This document shows positions 33,486-46,194 of a stretch of 64,000 nucleotides of DNA, piece after piece; the stretch's first letter is position 1; each line of letters begins with the position of its first letter. The notes beneath the pieces were generated by a model. That model had not been told where the DNA came from. It worked only from the letters and a program-made list of their open reading frames with translations, and ran no database searches. The translations under genes were made by a program, and so were the position numbers. Source of the DNA: Harmonia axyridis. Its lineage: Eukaryota > Arthropoda > Insecta > Coleoptera > Coccinellidae. The DNA is taken from positions 3,472,001 to 3,536,000 of the forward strand of contig NC_059502.1 of NCBI RefSeq assembly GCF_914767665.1, in the 5' to 3' direction.

Positions 33486-34943
33486 CACTGCGCAAAAAAA
33501 TTAACGCACATTCTGAAAATCTCAATTTTAATGAAAGTTAACTCTACATTGACTTTATAACTTATTTTTTATGTTCTCTCGAGAAGGTTTTGAACGAAAC
33601 AAGACACATTAAATGGAAGAAAAATTCAGGATTTCACCGAATCTTATGTGAAAGAAGAGAAATAAACAATTTTCAAAATACTGGAATGCTGATATGTGAT
33701 TTAATATTTGGTATTTCCACCCCTTGCGTTAATTACAGCTCGGCAACGACGGTTCATACTCAAAATGAGTGATCTTAAAATGTTTTGATCTAATCCTTTC
33801 CAGATTTCTCTGAGTTGGATTCCTAAGTCATTAAGAGTAGCTGGATGATTTTCTGAACTTCTCAGCCTTCTATTGAGGTTGTCCCAAACCTGCTCAATCG
33901 ATGCGCGCGCGATGGGGTCTGGCATTATCGTCCATAAAAATGAAATTTTCACCAATGTATGGGGCAAATGGCACTACATGCTCTTCAATAATGTTATATA
34001 CCTATCAGCATTCATAGCTCCATTATCAACGACCACTAGGTCTGCGCGAGCAGTCAAAGATATTCCACCACATACCATAATCGATCCTCCCCCGAAACCA
34101 GTAGTATTCAGGAAATTGCACTGAGCATATCTTTCATGTGGACGTCTGTATACAAGGGAACGTCGATCACAATGGTAGAGGCAGAATCTAGACTCATCTG
34201 TGAAGAGAACTCTTTCCCAATCAGCCTCTTCCCAATGGATATGCTCTTTCGCAAAATCCAAACGCGCCCTCCGATGGGCTAGGGTGAGAGCTGGGCCTCT
34301 TGTCGAGACACGAGGCCTTAAATCATATTCTCCGAGGCTATTTCTTATTGTCTGAGTGCTAATTTGCACCCCATGAGTTTGCTCAAGCTTATTTTGAAGG
34401 AGGCGAGCGGTTGCAAACCATTGTCTCAACGAAGAAACTTTCGAGTAACGTTCTTGAATGGCAGTTGTTACCCGTGGTCTACCCTGTCCTGGTCTTCGGA
34501 CATTCATACCTGTCTCCCTGAATCGCTGCAACATTCTGGACACACTTGTATGGGAAACTCCAAACCTTTCTGCAATTCTTGTGTATGTCCATCCTTCTTC
34601 TCGCAAAACTACCGCTTGGGCATATTCCTCTTGGGTCAAATTGCGTGTTTCGCGTTGCATAGCGATCGAGTGTAGAAAATCAAACGAAAGAAAAACTATT
34701 GATCACCAAAATTGATCGAGAACAACTGATTTCAGAATGGAGCCAATACATTCAAAATCTGATAATCTCATCTTTTTTTATTCCTGCTGGGAAAAAACAT
34801 ATGTATTGAAGAAAAACGTTGAGAGTGGATAACATATGCATGCATAAGCATAATTCTGATAAAAATAATTATCATTGAGAACACCTTCAGTTGTAGAATA
34901 AATTTGAGATTTCCATAATGTGCGTTAATTTTTTTGCGCAGTG
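33486..34943 (-). mobile_element. Tc1-like element copy 2 (DD34E), internally deleted
   Basis: TA-flanked (33484-33485, 34944-34945), with perfect terminal repeats CACTGCGCAAAAAAATTAAC. The transposase frame from 34660 down to 33974 (228 residues) includes the DNA-binding region and the first Asp block FTDESRF. A deletion of about 80 bp near 33901 removes the region just before IEQVWDNL, including SPDLNP. A frameshift near 33970 also interrupts it. It retains what copy 1 lost and lost part of what copy 1 retains. Confidence 0.92.
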
Positions 34944-35194
34944 TATATCTTTTTCGTAAAGATAACATCGTTGGGGAAATTGTATATAAAAAAAGGATTA
35001 AAATTTACTGAGAGTGTAAATTCCAGATAGATAAGAAATCTTCATCATAGAGAAAAAAATTCCATAGATTCATCATTAGAAATTGTATACACTCATATGA
35101 TAAACATCGTCTGTGCACGAAGCTTCGAACCATAAACGGACCATCGATGATACATCGTTGCAAATATTGTTCCAGTTGCAATTAACCTAGAAAA

Positions 35195-35443
35195 GTGCTA
35201 ACAATGTATTTTATATTCAGTGTAATAGACAGATTCCGATCATGCAGTCTGGCAATGGAACGTACAAGAGTTATATCATTCTTTATAATTTCATTATTAA
35301 TGGCTGCATTTCACTTCCGGAATTTTGGACTCAATGAAAGTCATGTAGGTATAACGAATCCATTATCAAGAGAAAATCTGTTTCCTTTTCCAGCAGTGCC
35401 TACATCATCGTCCCAGACAGGCCGATCCCATTTCCTAACTTAG
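35195..35443 (+). CDS. Small open frame with a possible signal peptide
   Basis: An 82-codon frame. From the internal ATG at 35255 it reads MERTRVISFFIISLLMAAF, a basic start and a hydrophobic run typical of a signal peptide or membrane anchor, then about 45 polar residues ending in RSHFLT and a stop. No family is recognised, and no splice evidence or poly-A signal was found. Chance is a real possibility in AT-rich DNA. Confidence 0.2.
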   Translation: MLTMYFIFSVIDRFRSCSLAMERTRVISFFIISLLMAAFHFRNFGLNESHVGITNPLSRENLFPFPAVPTSSSQTGRSHFLT

Positions 35444-35576
35444 CGAATGAGAATGCGATCCGTTTTGTCACATTTTGACTGTGATGGCACATCGAAACGA
35501 ATTCTCTGGTAAAAACACCAATTTTATTCTATGGTTCGTTATTTTGTTTCTATGTCACATAAAGGTGACTATTGTA

Positions 35577-36517
35577 AAGGGTATTTTTTTTTAGAGCTAT
35601 AGAACTTAAAATTGCAATAAAACAACGATGAATTATTCGATTGACATGAATTTTATTTTTCCGCAAGATAATCTTGTGGCATTACATTTTAAATATGATT
35701 TCTGGCATATGACCGCCACGGCTGGCTCGGATGTAGTCCAATCTGGACGTACAATTTTCGATGACTTTTTCCAACATTTGTGGCCGTATATCGGCAATAA
35801 CACGGCGAATGTTGTCTTCCAAATGGTCAAGGGTTTGTGGCTTATCCGCATAGACCAATGACTTTACATATCCCCACAGAAAGTAGTCTAGCGGTGTTAA
35901 ATCACAAGATCTTGGAGGCCAATTCACAGGTCCAAAACGTGAAATTAGGCGGTCACCAAACGTGTCTTTCAATAAATCGATTGTGGCACGAGCTGTGTGA
36001 CATGTTGCGCCGTCTTGTTGGAACCACAGCTCCTGGACATCATGGTTGTTCAATTCAGGAATGATAAAGTTAGTAATCATGGCTCTATACCGATCACCAT
36101 TGACTCTAACGTTCTGGCCATCATCGTTTTCGAAGAAGTACGGACCAATGATTCCACCAGCCCATAAAGCGCATCAAACAGTCAGTTTTTCTGGATGTAA
36201 CGGTGTTTTGACATACACTTGAGAATTAGCTTCTCTCAAAATGCGGCAGTTTTGTTTGTTGACGTAGCCATTCAACCAGAAGTGCGCTTCATCGTTAAAC
36301 AAAATAAAATGGACGTAGTGCGCGATACGTATTCCGCACAGAACCATTATTTTCGAAATGAAATTGCACTTTTTGCAAGCGTTGTTCAGGCGTGAGTCTA
36401 TTCATGATAAATTGCCAAACCAAACTGAGAATAAATCACTTGACAGCTGTTAAATCGGTCGCCATCTCGAACAGTAATGCCAACTTAAAGTTATATACCT
36501 CGAAAAAAAACACCCTA
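35577..36517 (-). mobile_element. DD41D non-autonomous element, copy E
   Basis: TA at 35575-35576 and TATA after 36517. Both ends are present (AAGGGTATTTTTTTT... and ...AACACCCTA). The catalytic part reads on the minus strand from ITNFIIPELNNHD to EIIFKM (35682-36080). Class-1 junction, no 13-bp deletion. A frameshift near 36230 (GCTTCTCTCAAAA) breaks the first half. Confidence 0.93.
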
Positions 36518-36519
36518 TA

Positions 36520-37925
36520 TATATTGTTGAGTATTTGAAACACTGCGTCTATATTTCACCATTTGGAAACATATATTGCAGATTTCATAGGTATTAAAGT
36601 ACAAATTCATTAAATTTAATAGATTATTACAAATAAATGAAGACATTTCTATGGCCTCATTCTGTTAAATGATGACTTCAACTTCAAGTGAAGTTGAAGA
36701 TTAATAGACCAATTAAAAAGTAACCGGTTTACCATAGTAAACTCATTTTTTTGGCAAAATTTGGAAAAAAGCCGTAAAATTCAATTCTTTACCCAATAAT
36801 CGTTATATTTCCTGAAATATTGGTCACAGCCACCTCAAACATAAACGTTTTTCATAGATCGAGCTGAGATCTAAAACATATTGAAGTGTCGAGTCCGTAT
36901 CTTGCCACAAGGAGCGTTGGCAGCTTCGAGAATATTATCACAATTATTTCAAAAATTTCAGTTTACAACCTATAATTGCTGAAATAATAGAGTTATCTTT
37001 GAACTGAGTGCATTATCGTAATCTACGTTATCGACTGAATCGATAAGATGGTATGAAATGTCGACGTGGGAACTTTCCAAAAAAAAAAAAATTTTCAAGG
37101 TCTAATATGTCATAGAATCGATAGAAAGAGCCCCTAACTTGGTCAGGAGCATTCGAGCGCTCGTCTTTCATGCGATTATTGGGGTCCATTGAACCACATT
37201 TTTCGTCTCGTCAAGAAAATTATTGAAAAAATGTAATAAATGACAATCAGCTCAAAGTATCACGTAATTCTATATTATCATGGCATTTTGATGATAAATG
37301 CGAATTTTCGTATAAAATAATTGTATCAGCACAAATACGCGAAAGCTTCATGTCAGTTATTTTATGATTTTTCAATGATCATTTATTTGTAGAACGTTAT
37401 ATCGAATCAACATTTTGCTCTCGAGGTCATCTTGAAGTATTTCAAAATTGGAATAGAATAATTCGCGTTAAATTTGCATGCTTTAAATGAAAGAGAGAGC
37501 CATACGAACTCGAATTAAAACATGTACTAACAATATAACAAAAAAATCCTGTGTATATGTAATATACATAAAAACCACAAAAAAGGGCGCATGCTGGAAA
37601 TAACTTTCACACCGAATGTACAATTGAATTTTTTTTAATTTCCTCTCCTCCCAAGAGCTGTTGCACAATAACTAGCGTAGCAGAGTTGTTTTTCTGAAGA
37701 TTCTTTACACGGTATAATTCGCAAAGAATTTTAAACCCGGTAAATATCGTTCTTTTCCTTATTATGAAACAACGGTCTGAACTATGCATTACTTGCAGCA
37801 ATTCATTTAGAGTATATAAAAACGCTTTTTTCCGATCGTTCAAGAAAGCGTTGCATTCCGATTGTGTTTTGTCCGATTTAATTAAAAGATTCCAGGGACG
37901 GATTCAACATTTGAATATGCGCTAA
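36520..37925. other. Intron DNA with repeat fragments
   Basis: 36705-36775 matches the terminal region of the mariner family at 46.2 and 56.2 kb (AATAGACCAATTAAAAAGT and GGTTTACCATAGTAAA). 36770-37060 matches the dispersed repeat at 31.65-32.29 kb. The rest holds nothing recognised. Confidence 0.55.
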
Positions 37926-37929
37926 TAAA

Positions 37930-38372
37930 AATTTTATGTGTCCCAAATTCGATGCTCATTTGGAGCGTTTCAAGAACTATAAGACTTAGAGAAAAAAAAT
38001 CTTTTCTTCGAAATAATAAGATATTAGAAAGAAGATTCGTTTTCGAGTTACAGGGCGTTTCTTGAAAAATTACTTTAAAATATTTCGCTACATCTTGATT
38101 CGTTATGATTATCATATCAACCATAAAAAATGCTGAAAAAACGTTGTGAAATCTTTCGAATATCTTGACAGAAACCAATATATATCGAAATATTCGAAAT
38201 GGTCATTTTTCTGAAACGCCCTGTAATTCAAGAACGAATCAAGATATCTATGATCTGCTTTTTGATATCTATTTATTTAAAATAAAAAAGATCGCGTTCT
38301 TGAAGATTTTTCCTCTAAGTCTTATAGTTCTCGAGGTGATCTCAGTGAGCATCGAATTTGGGGCACCCTGTA
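37930..38372. repeat. Foldback repeat of about 440 bp
   Basis: AAATTCGATGCTCATTTGGA... TATAAGACTTAGAG... TTACAGGGCGTTTCTTGAAA is mirrored by TCTGAAACGCCCTGTAATTC... CTCTAAGTCTTATAGTTCT... GAGCATCGAATTTGG. The arms are about 150 bp, diverged, with a loop of about 130 bp. No coding content. Confidence 0.65.
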
Positions 38373-38374
38373 CA

Positions 38375-39997
38375 GGGTGGGCAAATTTCGATGTTTTAGC
38401 ACTACAACTTTTGAATCAGATGAGATAGACTAAATCTGATGCCCCATTCTCGGTCTCTTTTTCTGAGAAACTGACAAGGGTAGTATTCATTTTTGGCCAC
38501 CTTCTTTTGTTTTCGAATTATAACCGAAAATTGGAAACATGGCGATATCGAAAAACATTTAATCTCGGCTAATACTGATGATAGAGCTCTGAAATTAAAA
38601 CATTATACAGGCACTTTTTTACGTAGAATCCAGTGGCGTGCTCGTATTTTCAAAAGGGTTTTTAATTACGAAGCTATGACCCAAAGTTATGTTTTTTCAA
38701 ATGGCGACACTAGATTTTTGTGCCATTTTCTGAAAGCTTAATTTTTCCTGATTTCAAAAATATATAACATCGTATGATTCGGATCAATATAAATAATAGA
38801 AAATGGCCAAGAACCTCTTTTCACCTTAGAGTCTCAAAAAATATGTATCTCGAAAACTAGGCATAGGATTGAGTTGGACCCTTAGACTTTCTTGTTCAGG
38901 AGGTCATATCCTAAAACAAACGAAAAATTCAGGAAAATTAATCGGTGACATTCCATTAGTCTGCTGAATGGTCCTTTGAATAAATGAGAGATATTTAGTG
39001 GTCTATTGGCAAATTACAGTTACTTTTTCGACCTAGTAGCATTCAATTAACAAAAATACCGCGATACAAATCCAGAACCTCAGTTTGTGCAACCAATAAA
39101 CAAGACAATACAATTGAATTTCCATGAACGACAATTTAATTGTTGGTGAAGCTTAATGATTACAAACTATCTAACTTAATCAAATTGTGACGAAATCCAT
39201 ACTGTATAAAGTTGATTAGACCCTCGCAAATTACTGTAAAGCGCGTTGACAGCTCGGCTGATTTGAAATCACGACACACAGAAAACCGTTAAATTGTACA
39301 AACAATGCTACACACGTTACTTGCCTGAACTGTAATTAAACTTGCAGAAAAAATGAAAATACCTCTATTCGAGAGAAGGAAATCTAGAGTTAAATAATTC
39401 CTCTAACTGCCAATTTCTGATGCAAAGATATGGAGCACATTGGCAGTTTCGAAATAACGTCGATTAGCTTTGAAAATGTCGTAGATAGAACGCAAATCCA
39501 GTGAACGTGTAAGTACCTACATAATTTTTCAGATTTACAGCATACCGCTGACCAGTATCAGTTACATAATAGCGAATGGTCAAAGCACTCTTAAACCCAA
39601 TATTATTATTAGTCTCTCCCATGAGATGTTGATCAAGGTTGACTTGTGAAACGTACACCAACTGGCAACTATGCATGACAAGGTACGGTAAAGGAAATAG
39701 TGTGCTAAATTCGAGATATCAAAGTTGCACCTCCCATTCAAATAGAAAAAAAATCAGATCGTCTAACACTTATCGACAACTGGATTACTTGGAGCTTTCC
39801 GTGATGTTTTGCAATTTGTGTCGCGTTGAAGATTGGTTCAGCGCGCTATCATTTTGTTCGGATTTCAGTATGGTTTTGGGCCGAGCATGCACTCAAATAA
39901 AAGGGTTCAGAAAAATTCAACAGTTGGAAAAAATGACGCTAAAGAGTAAAGGATATCATTTAATGAGCTCAATTGTTTCTCAGATGTCCACACATTC
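38375..39997. other. Intron DNA, no feature recognised
   Basis: Contains an open frame at 39639-40082 that runs into the DD41D terminus and has no domain. Nothing supportable. Confidence 0.4.
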
Positions 39998-39999
39998 TA

Positions 40000-40930
40000 A
40001 CGGATGTTTTTTTTTCGAGGTATATAACTTTAAGTTGGCATTACTGTTCAAGATGGCGACCGATTTAACTGCTGTCAAGTGATTTATTCTCAGTTTAGTT
40101 TGGCAATTCATCATGAATAGACTCACGCCTGAACAACGCTTAGAAATAGTGCAATTTTATTTCGAAAATAATGGTTCTGTGCGGAATACGTATCGCGCAC
40201 TACGTCCATTTTATTTTGTTTAGCGATGAAGCGCACTTCTGGTTGAATGGCTACGCCAACAAACAAAACTGCCGCATTTGGAGTGAAGCTAATCCTCAAG
40301 TGTATGTCGAAACACCTTTACATCCAGAAAAACTGACTGTTTGGTGCGCTTTATGGGCTGGTGGAATCATTGGTCCGTACTTCTTCAAAAACGATGATGG
40401 CCAGAACGTTACAGTCAATGGTGAATCGGTATAGAGCCATGAATACTTACTTTTTCATTCCTGACTTGAACAACCATGATGTCCAGGAGCTGTGGTTTCA
40501 ACAAGACGGCGCAACATGTCATACAGCTTGTGGCACAATCGATTTATTGAAAGACACCTTTGGTGACCGCTTAATTTCACGTTTTGGACCAGTGAATTGG
40601 CCTCCAAGACCTTGTGATTTAACACCGCTAGACTACTTTCTGTGGGGCTATGTAAAGTCATTGGTCTATGCGGATAAGCCACAAACCCTTGACCATTTGG
40701 AAGACAACATTCGCCGATATACGGCCACAAATGTTGGAAAAAGTCATCGAAAATTGAACGTCCAGATTGGACTACATCCGAGCTAGCCGTGGCGGTCATA
40801 TGCCAGAAATTATATTTAAAATGTAATGCCACAAGATTATCTTGCGGATAAATGAAATTCATGTCAATCGAATAATCCATCGTTCTTTTATTGCAATTTA
40901 AAGTTCTATAGCTCTAAAAAAAACACCCTT
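40000..40930 (+). mobile_element. DD41D non-autonomous element, copy F
   Basis: TA on both sides (39998-39999, 40931-40932). Class-1 junction. The fused frame starts MVLCGIRIAHYVHF at 40171. A one-base insertion near 40424 (GTGAATCGG) shifts it, and the frame then resumes to 40786. Asp blocks SDEAHF, FQQDGATCHTA and LTPLDYFLWG are all readable, with 41 residues between the second and third Asp. Confidence 0.93.
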
Positions 40931-40932
40931 TA

Positions 40933-41992
40933 CATACTTCATGATAGTAACATCACTTTTGACTTTTGGTCATCAGAGCTGAGGATCTTTTCTTTCACCT
41001 TTTAAGCTTCTTACACTCGCAAGGCTGAACTAGGACCTCCAATGGAATACCATTCTGTTTGGGCAAGCAATACAGCCAATCGAAGGTGATGAGGCAATGT
41101 GGTAGAATATGAGATCCTTAATTCCTTATGCAAAAGTTAGTGAACCACAAGGTATGGGAATCTAACGCTTGGTGTTAGGTACATCCAGGAGTAAGATGAT
41201 AGATGAAAACTTGCTCTCTATCCAATCGATCCCTACATTATATATGATCTAATTCCACAATTCAATTGAACAATCATTCCATTGAATATTGTGGTAATTA
41301 TGCATCCAACCTTGCTGAGCAAAATCTCACTCACTTGATAAAGTTCTCATGAATATTCAAAGTGGGCACTAATGGCTTGTTATTAAAACCGGAAGTGGGT
41401 ATATGGAATGCGATCATCTTCCATTTGGAATAAGAAGAAAGTTTGCTCATAAATATGAATTTCAATTAATTAGGAGTAGGTACATTTTAATTTCAAGTGT
41501 TCTCTTGATACTATATACGTAACCGATTCGTCAAATAGGAAATATTAGCGTGTTGAACTGAGGTAATTAAAATAGAATTTATGGATCTTAAAAATCGAAA
41601 GGTGAAAATATACTTGATATCGTCGAGCTCCACTGAAGCTTAGATGGCTACTTTGTATTTTGATTTTTCGACCATTAAAGCTATTGCTGATGTAAGATAC
41701 TTCATCGGCCATACAGGATGTTGCGCGATAGAAATCTTTATTTTCTTTATTGCTATTTCCAATGACGAACCATTTTTTCGTATCATTGACAAAATGATTT
41801 TTTTTTGTAGAATTTCGATATTTAAAATCTTATCCTGATAATCTTTTGAACTACGTCATATAATATAGAAATTCAAGGCAGGAAGACGCAGAATTAATTT
41901 TTTTTTCAATTATGAATGATGTCGATTTCATTGGAAATAAACAATTATTACTAGGGATTCATCAAGCCAAGTAGCTTGACATTTTAACCAAC
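40933..41992. other. Intron DNA between DD41D copies F and G
   Basis: AT-rich, nothing recognised. Confidence 0.4.
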
Positions 41993-41994
41993 TA

Positions 41995-42921
41995 AAGGGT
42001 GTTTTTGTTCGAGGTATATAACTTTAAGTTGGCATTACTGTTCAAGATGGCGACCGATTTAACAGCTGTCAAGTGATTTATTCTCAGTTTGGTTTGGCAA
42101 TTCATCATGAATAGACTCACGCCTGAACAACGCTTGCAAATAGTGCAATTTTATTTCGAAAATAATGGTTATGTGCGGAATACGTATCGCTCACTACGTC
42201 CATTTTATTTTGTTCAGCGATGAAGCGCACTTCTGGTTGAATGGCTACGTCAACAAACAAAACTGCCGCATTTGGAGTGAAGCTAATCCTCAAGTGTATG
42301 TCGAAACACCGTTACATCCAGAAAAACTGACTGTTTGGTGCGCTTTATGGGCTGGTGGAAACATTGGTCCGTACTTCTTCAAAAACGATGATGGCCTGAA
42401 CGTTACAGTCAATGGTGATCGGTATAGAGCCATGATTACTAACTTTTTCATTCCTGAATTGAACAACCATGATGTCCAGGAGCTGTGGTTCCAACAAGAC
42501 GGCGCAACATGTCACACAGCTCGTGCCACAATCGATTTATTGAAAGACACGTTTGGTAACCTCCCTATTTCACGTTTTGGACCTGAAAATTGGCCTCCAA
42601 GATCCTGTGATTTAACACCGATAGACTACTTTCTGTGGGGCTATGTAAAGTCATTGGTCTATGCGGATAAGCCACAAACCCTTGACCATTTGAAAGACAA
42701 CATTCGCCGTGTTGTTGCCGATATACGGCCACAAATTTTGAAAAAAGTCATCGAAAATTGGACTACATCTGAGCCAGCCGTGGCGGTCATATGCAAGAAA
42801 TCATATTTAAAATGTAATGCCACAAGATTATCTTGCGGATACATAAAATTCATATCAATCGAATAATCCATCGTTGTTTTATTGCAATTTAAAGTTCTAT
42901 AGCTCTAAAAAAAACACCCTT
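41995..42921 (+). mobile_element. DD41D non-autonomous element, copy G (longest fused frame)
   Basis: 927 bp, TA on both sides (41993-41994, 42922-42923), ends AAGGGTG and CACCCTT. The fused frame 42165-42866 is open for 233 codons: about 13 novel residues, then FILFSDEAHFWLNGYVNKQN, FQQDGATCHTA and SCDLTPIDYFLWG. The three catalytic Asp are kept, with 41 residues between the last two. The 13-bp deletion changes the C-terminus after ENWT. The helix-turn-helix domain is absent. Confidence 0.93.
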
Positions 42922-42923
42922 TA

Positions 42924-43980
42924 TAAGATGTCCCATGTGTCTTAGATCCGGGATGGAAAATTATAAAATCATACAAATCCTGGAGGTTTCTCAATATAAA
43001 AAACTTTGTTTTTTTATAATTTTTGTTATGATTTATAGTGATTTAATTTATGTTTCTGTTCCAAAAAGATTGATATTCGATTCCTCACATTTATTAGCGC
43101 ATACATCAAAAAAAATGTCAGAGTTGAAAAGGTTAACCTCTGACCAGATTCATCCATAAACACATAAATTTAACTACCGATCTCGCTCTGGGAAAATCCA
43201 GAAAAACTAATATCATCTTGTTTCGACTAGATTTACATAAAATCTAGTTCCAATAACTATATGCAAATTAAGTCCCCAAGGAATATATTTATCATCGATT
43301 AAACTTTATGGCTGTTTGTTTCCATTAACGTATCGGATTTTTTCACATCAATTTGCATTTAATAGCTAGCGTGCGAAAGTTCAAATAGTCTTTGATTGAG
43401 TGAATTTGATCGGCCTTAAGCTTTGTTCATTTTTTTTTAGGAAATATTCGAAAAGTGGAGGATATGTTTTGTATTTCCTGCGAATAACCTTCTGGAGCAA
43501 AACCAGAAGGTATGTTACATCAGAAATACCGGTACAGTCCGAGCAATGAGTCAAGAACACAGAAAGGATAACGGAATTTTGAACGAATACATTACACATT
43601 ATATGCATGAAGGTTTTGTTCATTAGCGTTTGCTAAAATTTGGCTCATTAAGAACAGCTTTTAAACGCTTTCTCACCCAGAAGTATTATTCAATAATATT
43701 ATTGTTACTATGAATTCCTTTCTAATGCTATTAGTGTTTGAGATTTTTTTTTAGATGCATTTATTTCGTTGGCCAGAACTGGATAGAGTAGTTGATTGCA
43801 TTGGGTTTAATAATCCTTGCAAAAATTAGATCGATGTACTGATAGTTCAGGGTTTTCGAGCGCTTGTTCTGCATTCCTAACATTTCGACTAAATGTTGGT
43901 TATTCTGTGATATGATCCGTCCGACCGTAAACACGGTCTAGGAAGTACCTAGAAACTTGATATCGTATTAGGGGTTCTCA
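42924..43980. other. Intron DNA, no feature recognised
   Basis: AT-rich, nothing supportable. Confidence 0.4.
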
Positions 43981-43981
43981 T

Positions 43982-44573
43982 AGAGTAATGAGTAATAAAA
44001 ATAGATAGAGGGAGTATACGCAATTTTCACATGTCCCCAACATGGTTAGATTACGTTGTCGGATTGTGATATATCTTCATATCCACAATTTTACTATATC
44101 GTTATGAATGTATATTATATTGAATGAAATATATTTATTTGAGAGATTTCCGATTAAATATGCAAATTTGAATATTTGGAATGCGATATTTTTCCTAATT
44201 GTCGAATTTATAATAAGCAGAATATTTATTATTTTCTGTATCTACCTGCTGAAATCCAAGGTTTGGTAACTTTTGCTCTCCTAGTGTTAACGGTTGTTTC
44301 ACGTCGTTTGGCGTGCTTGAAGTTTGTTTTCTGAATTTCTGATATATTAAGGTATTCATCTTTATATATTTGGAGTTAATATGAAACGTTGATTTACTAT
44401 GGGACATAAGTAGTGAGTTCTTTGTGGAGAAACTCGCGAATTGAGTGAAATATCGTATCATTGATATGTTTTCATTTCCGCGCGCTTCATGTCAAATTTC
44501 ATAGTTCATGTTGGGGACAAAATTTGCTTACTGAAAATGACATATGCTCCCTCTATCTATGTTTATTACTCTA
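43982..44573 (+). mobile_element. 0.6-kb TIR element (GAGTAATAAAcATAGATAG family), copy 1
   Basis: The ends are mutually inverted: GAGTAATAAAAATAGATAG and GAGGGAGTATACG at left, CATATGCTCCCTCTATC and GTTTATTACTCTA at right. Each end is followed inward by a second inverted motif, CCCCAACATG. A second full copy lies inverted at 50838-51403 and a truncated one at 47871-48018. An open frame on the minus strand (44195-44461, 88 codons) is only partly kept in the other copy. Family unknown to me. Confidence 0.8.
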
Positions 44574-45367
44574 AGGAAAAATACATAAGAGATATTGGTC
44601 ACAAATTGAACGAGGGATTCATGAATGATTTTTAGCTTAAAATGTCTAGTGGCGTACCATTTTTTGTAACAAAAATTGAGAGCAATAAATAAAATGACAG
44701 CTTCTAAGAAAAAGTTTAACATCCCTTATCTCCGAATACAAAACTGCTAACAAAAATTATATAGTGAACCGTCACTAATTTTTCAAGCAGAATCATCCCC
44801 AGAAGTTTTCGCTCTTATTCACTAACACCCTGTATATTTCGCTACCATTATTTTTTCAAATTTATTGAACCTCCATACTGATTGATTCATCACATAAAAT
44901 CCATGTTGAAATAATAAAAATAATGGAATTGATTTTGATTTATTGGACACATTGGACTTATGGCAAGAGATCCTTAATAATGCAGTCAATAAAATCTGCA
45001 CACTGATCGAAGTTGTAAATTCAAACAACAATGACTGGGTATCCTACGCATTTTTATAACGTGTTTCAATCTGGAAATGAGTGGCAAGGACGTATCGAAT
45101 AGTTCATTTTATTGTTGCCACAATAAATTACTTCCCTTCGAATCTTATAGACGACAAAAGTCGGCAATTATGTTATAAATAATGGAGGTATGATTAGACT
45201 TCGAATTATAGTGAGACTGAACCAGATTTTGTTTATTATTTACAGTATTGGATTGGATTGGAATCGTTCAAGGAAAATACCTGCATCATAATCGTTGTTC
45301 TGAGAACTAAAAAGCGTGCGAAATCTTCAAATTAAAACACACCGTTTTTCAAAGGTTGCTATCTAAA
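44424..45367. repeat. Left arm of a large inverted repeat
   Basis: Matches 47040-48018 in inverted orientation over its whole length with scattered differences (roughly 90 percent or better by eye). It includes the right part of the TIR element copy 1 and flanking sequence with a CACCCTGTATA motif. Confidence 0.8.
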
Positions 45368-45376
45368 AAAACTAGT

Positions 45377-45520
45377 TGGGGACATGTTAAAATTCCGTAT
45401 ATGTACTCCCTCTAGCTATGTATGTTTATTATTATGGAAGAGCCCGATATCTGGGCAACTGTCATCTTTTGACATTTGACATATGGAAACTACGACATTT
45501 CTAAAATTGAGGTATTTTGG
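45377..45520 (+). mobile_element. Element-end fragments: TIR-family terminus and second DD41D leader
   Basis: 45377-45432 (GTTGGGGACATG, CTCCCTCTAGCTATG, GTTTATTATTA) is an isolated outer end of the 0.6-kb TIR family. It is followed at once by AGAGCCCGATATCTGGGCAA and GTCATCTTTTGACATTTGAC, the 5' leader of the second DD41D lineage. Both are truncated. Confidence 0.6.
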
Positions 45521-46194
45521 GAAACCCTACAACATTCATGTTCAAAGTTTCTACCATTTGGTTCAGTTCTGGCTCAGAGTATAAGGAGACGCCCCGTACA
45601 TCCTGTAGACATTTTCACCTCAAAAACAATTCCATACGGATGGTGAGTGTATCCGTTGACGAAAACTTTGTCATCTCATTAAACTACATCCTTCTTGTGT
45701 GTCTCAAATATTCGAAAGTATTGTATCATTATCGAACGTTGAAATTCCTTCCATGCTTCTTTTCGTTCGTAATTCCTCATCAATCGATGATTAATTGAAC
45801 GATAATGTTCAACAGTCTCCGTTATAAGAGAGTTTCGTAATAAGGATACCATTGGTAGGCTTCATGACACCCTTCGAAAACAACACTGCAGGCTACGTGT
45901 GAAATGAGTCGTTATCCACCGACAAAGAATGAATTAGGAAATATTAGATACCTATAAGGAAGTTGACCAACAATAAATTTTTCAGTAATGGCTTCGATTT
46001 GCTTCAAATAACTCGCGTGGTCTTCGTTATACGACGCCACATGGTACATAAATCGTCCTTAATGTTCGACAATGTGAGAAAATATCAGAATACAGCGAAA
46101 TGAAGGGGTTTCAAATGATAGGTTTCATTTTGATATTGAAATAAATAAGTATATTTTGAGAAAAATCAATGGATAAATGGATTTAAAAGTTAGA

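Noticed and set aside
39639..40082. Open frame of about 147 codons before and into DD41D copy F
   Set aside because: It reads through the terminal repeat of the transposon and has no recognisable domain.
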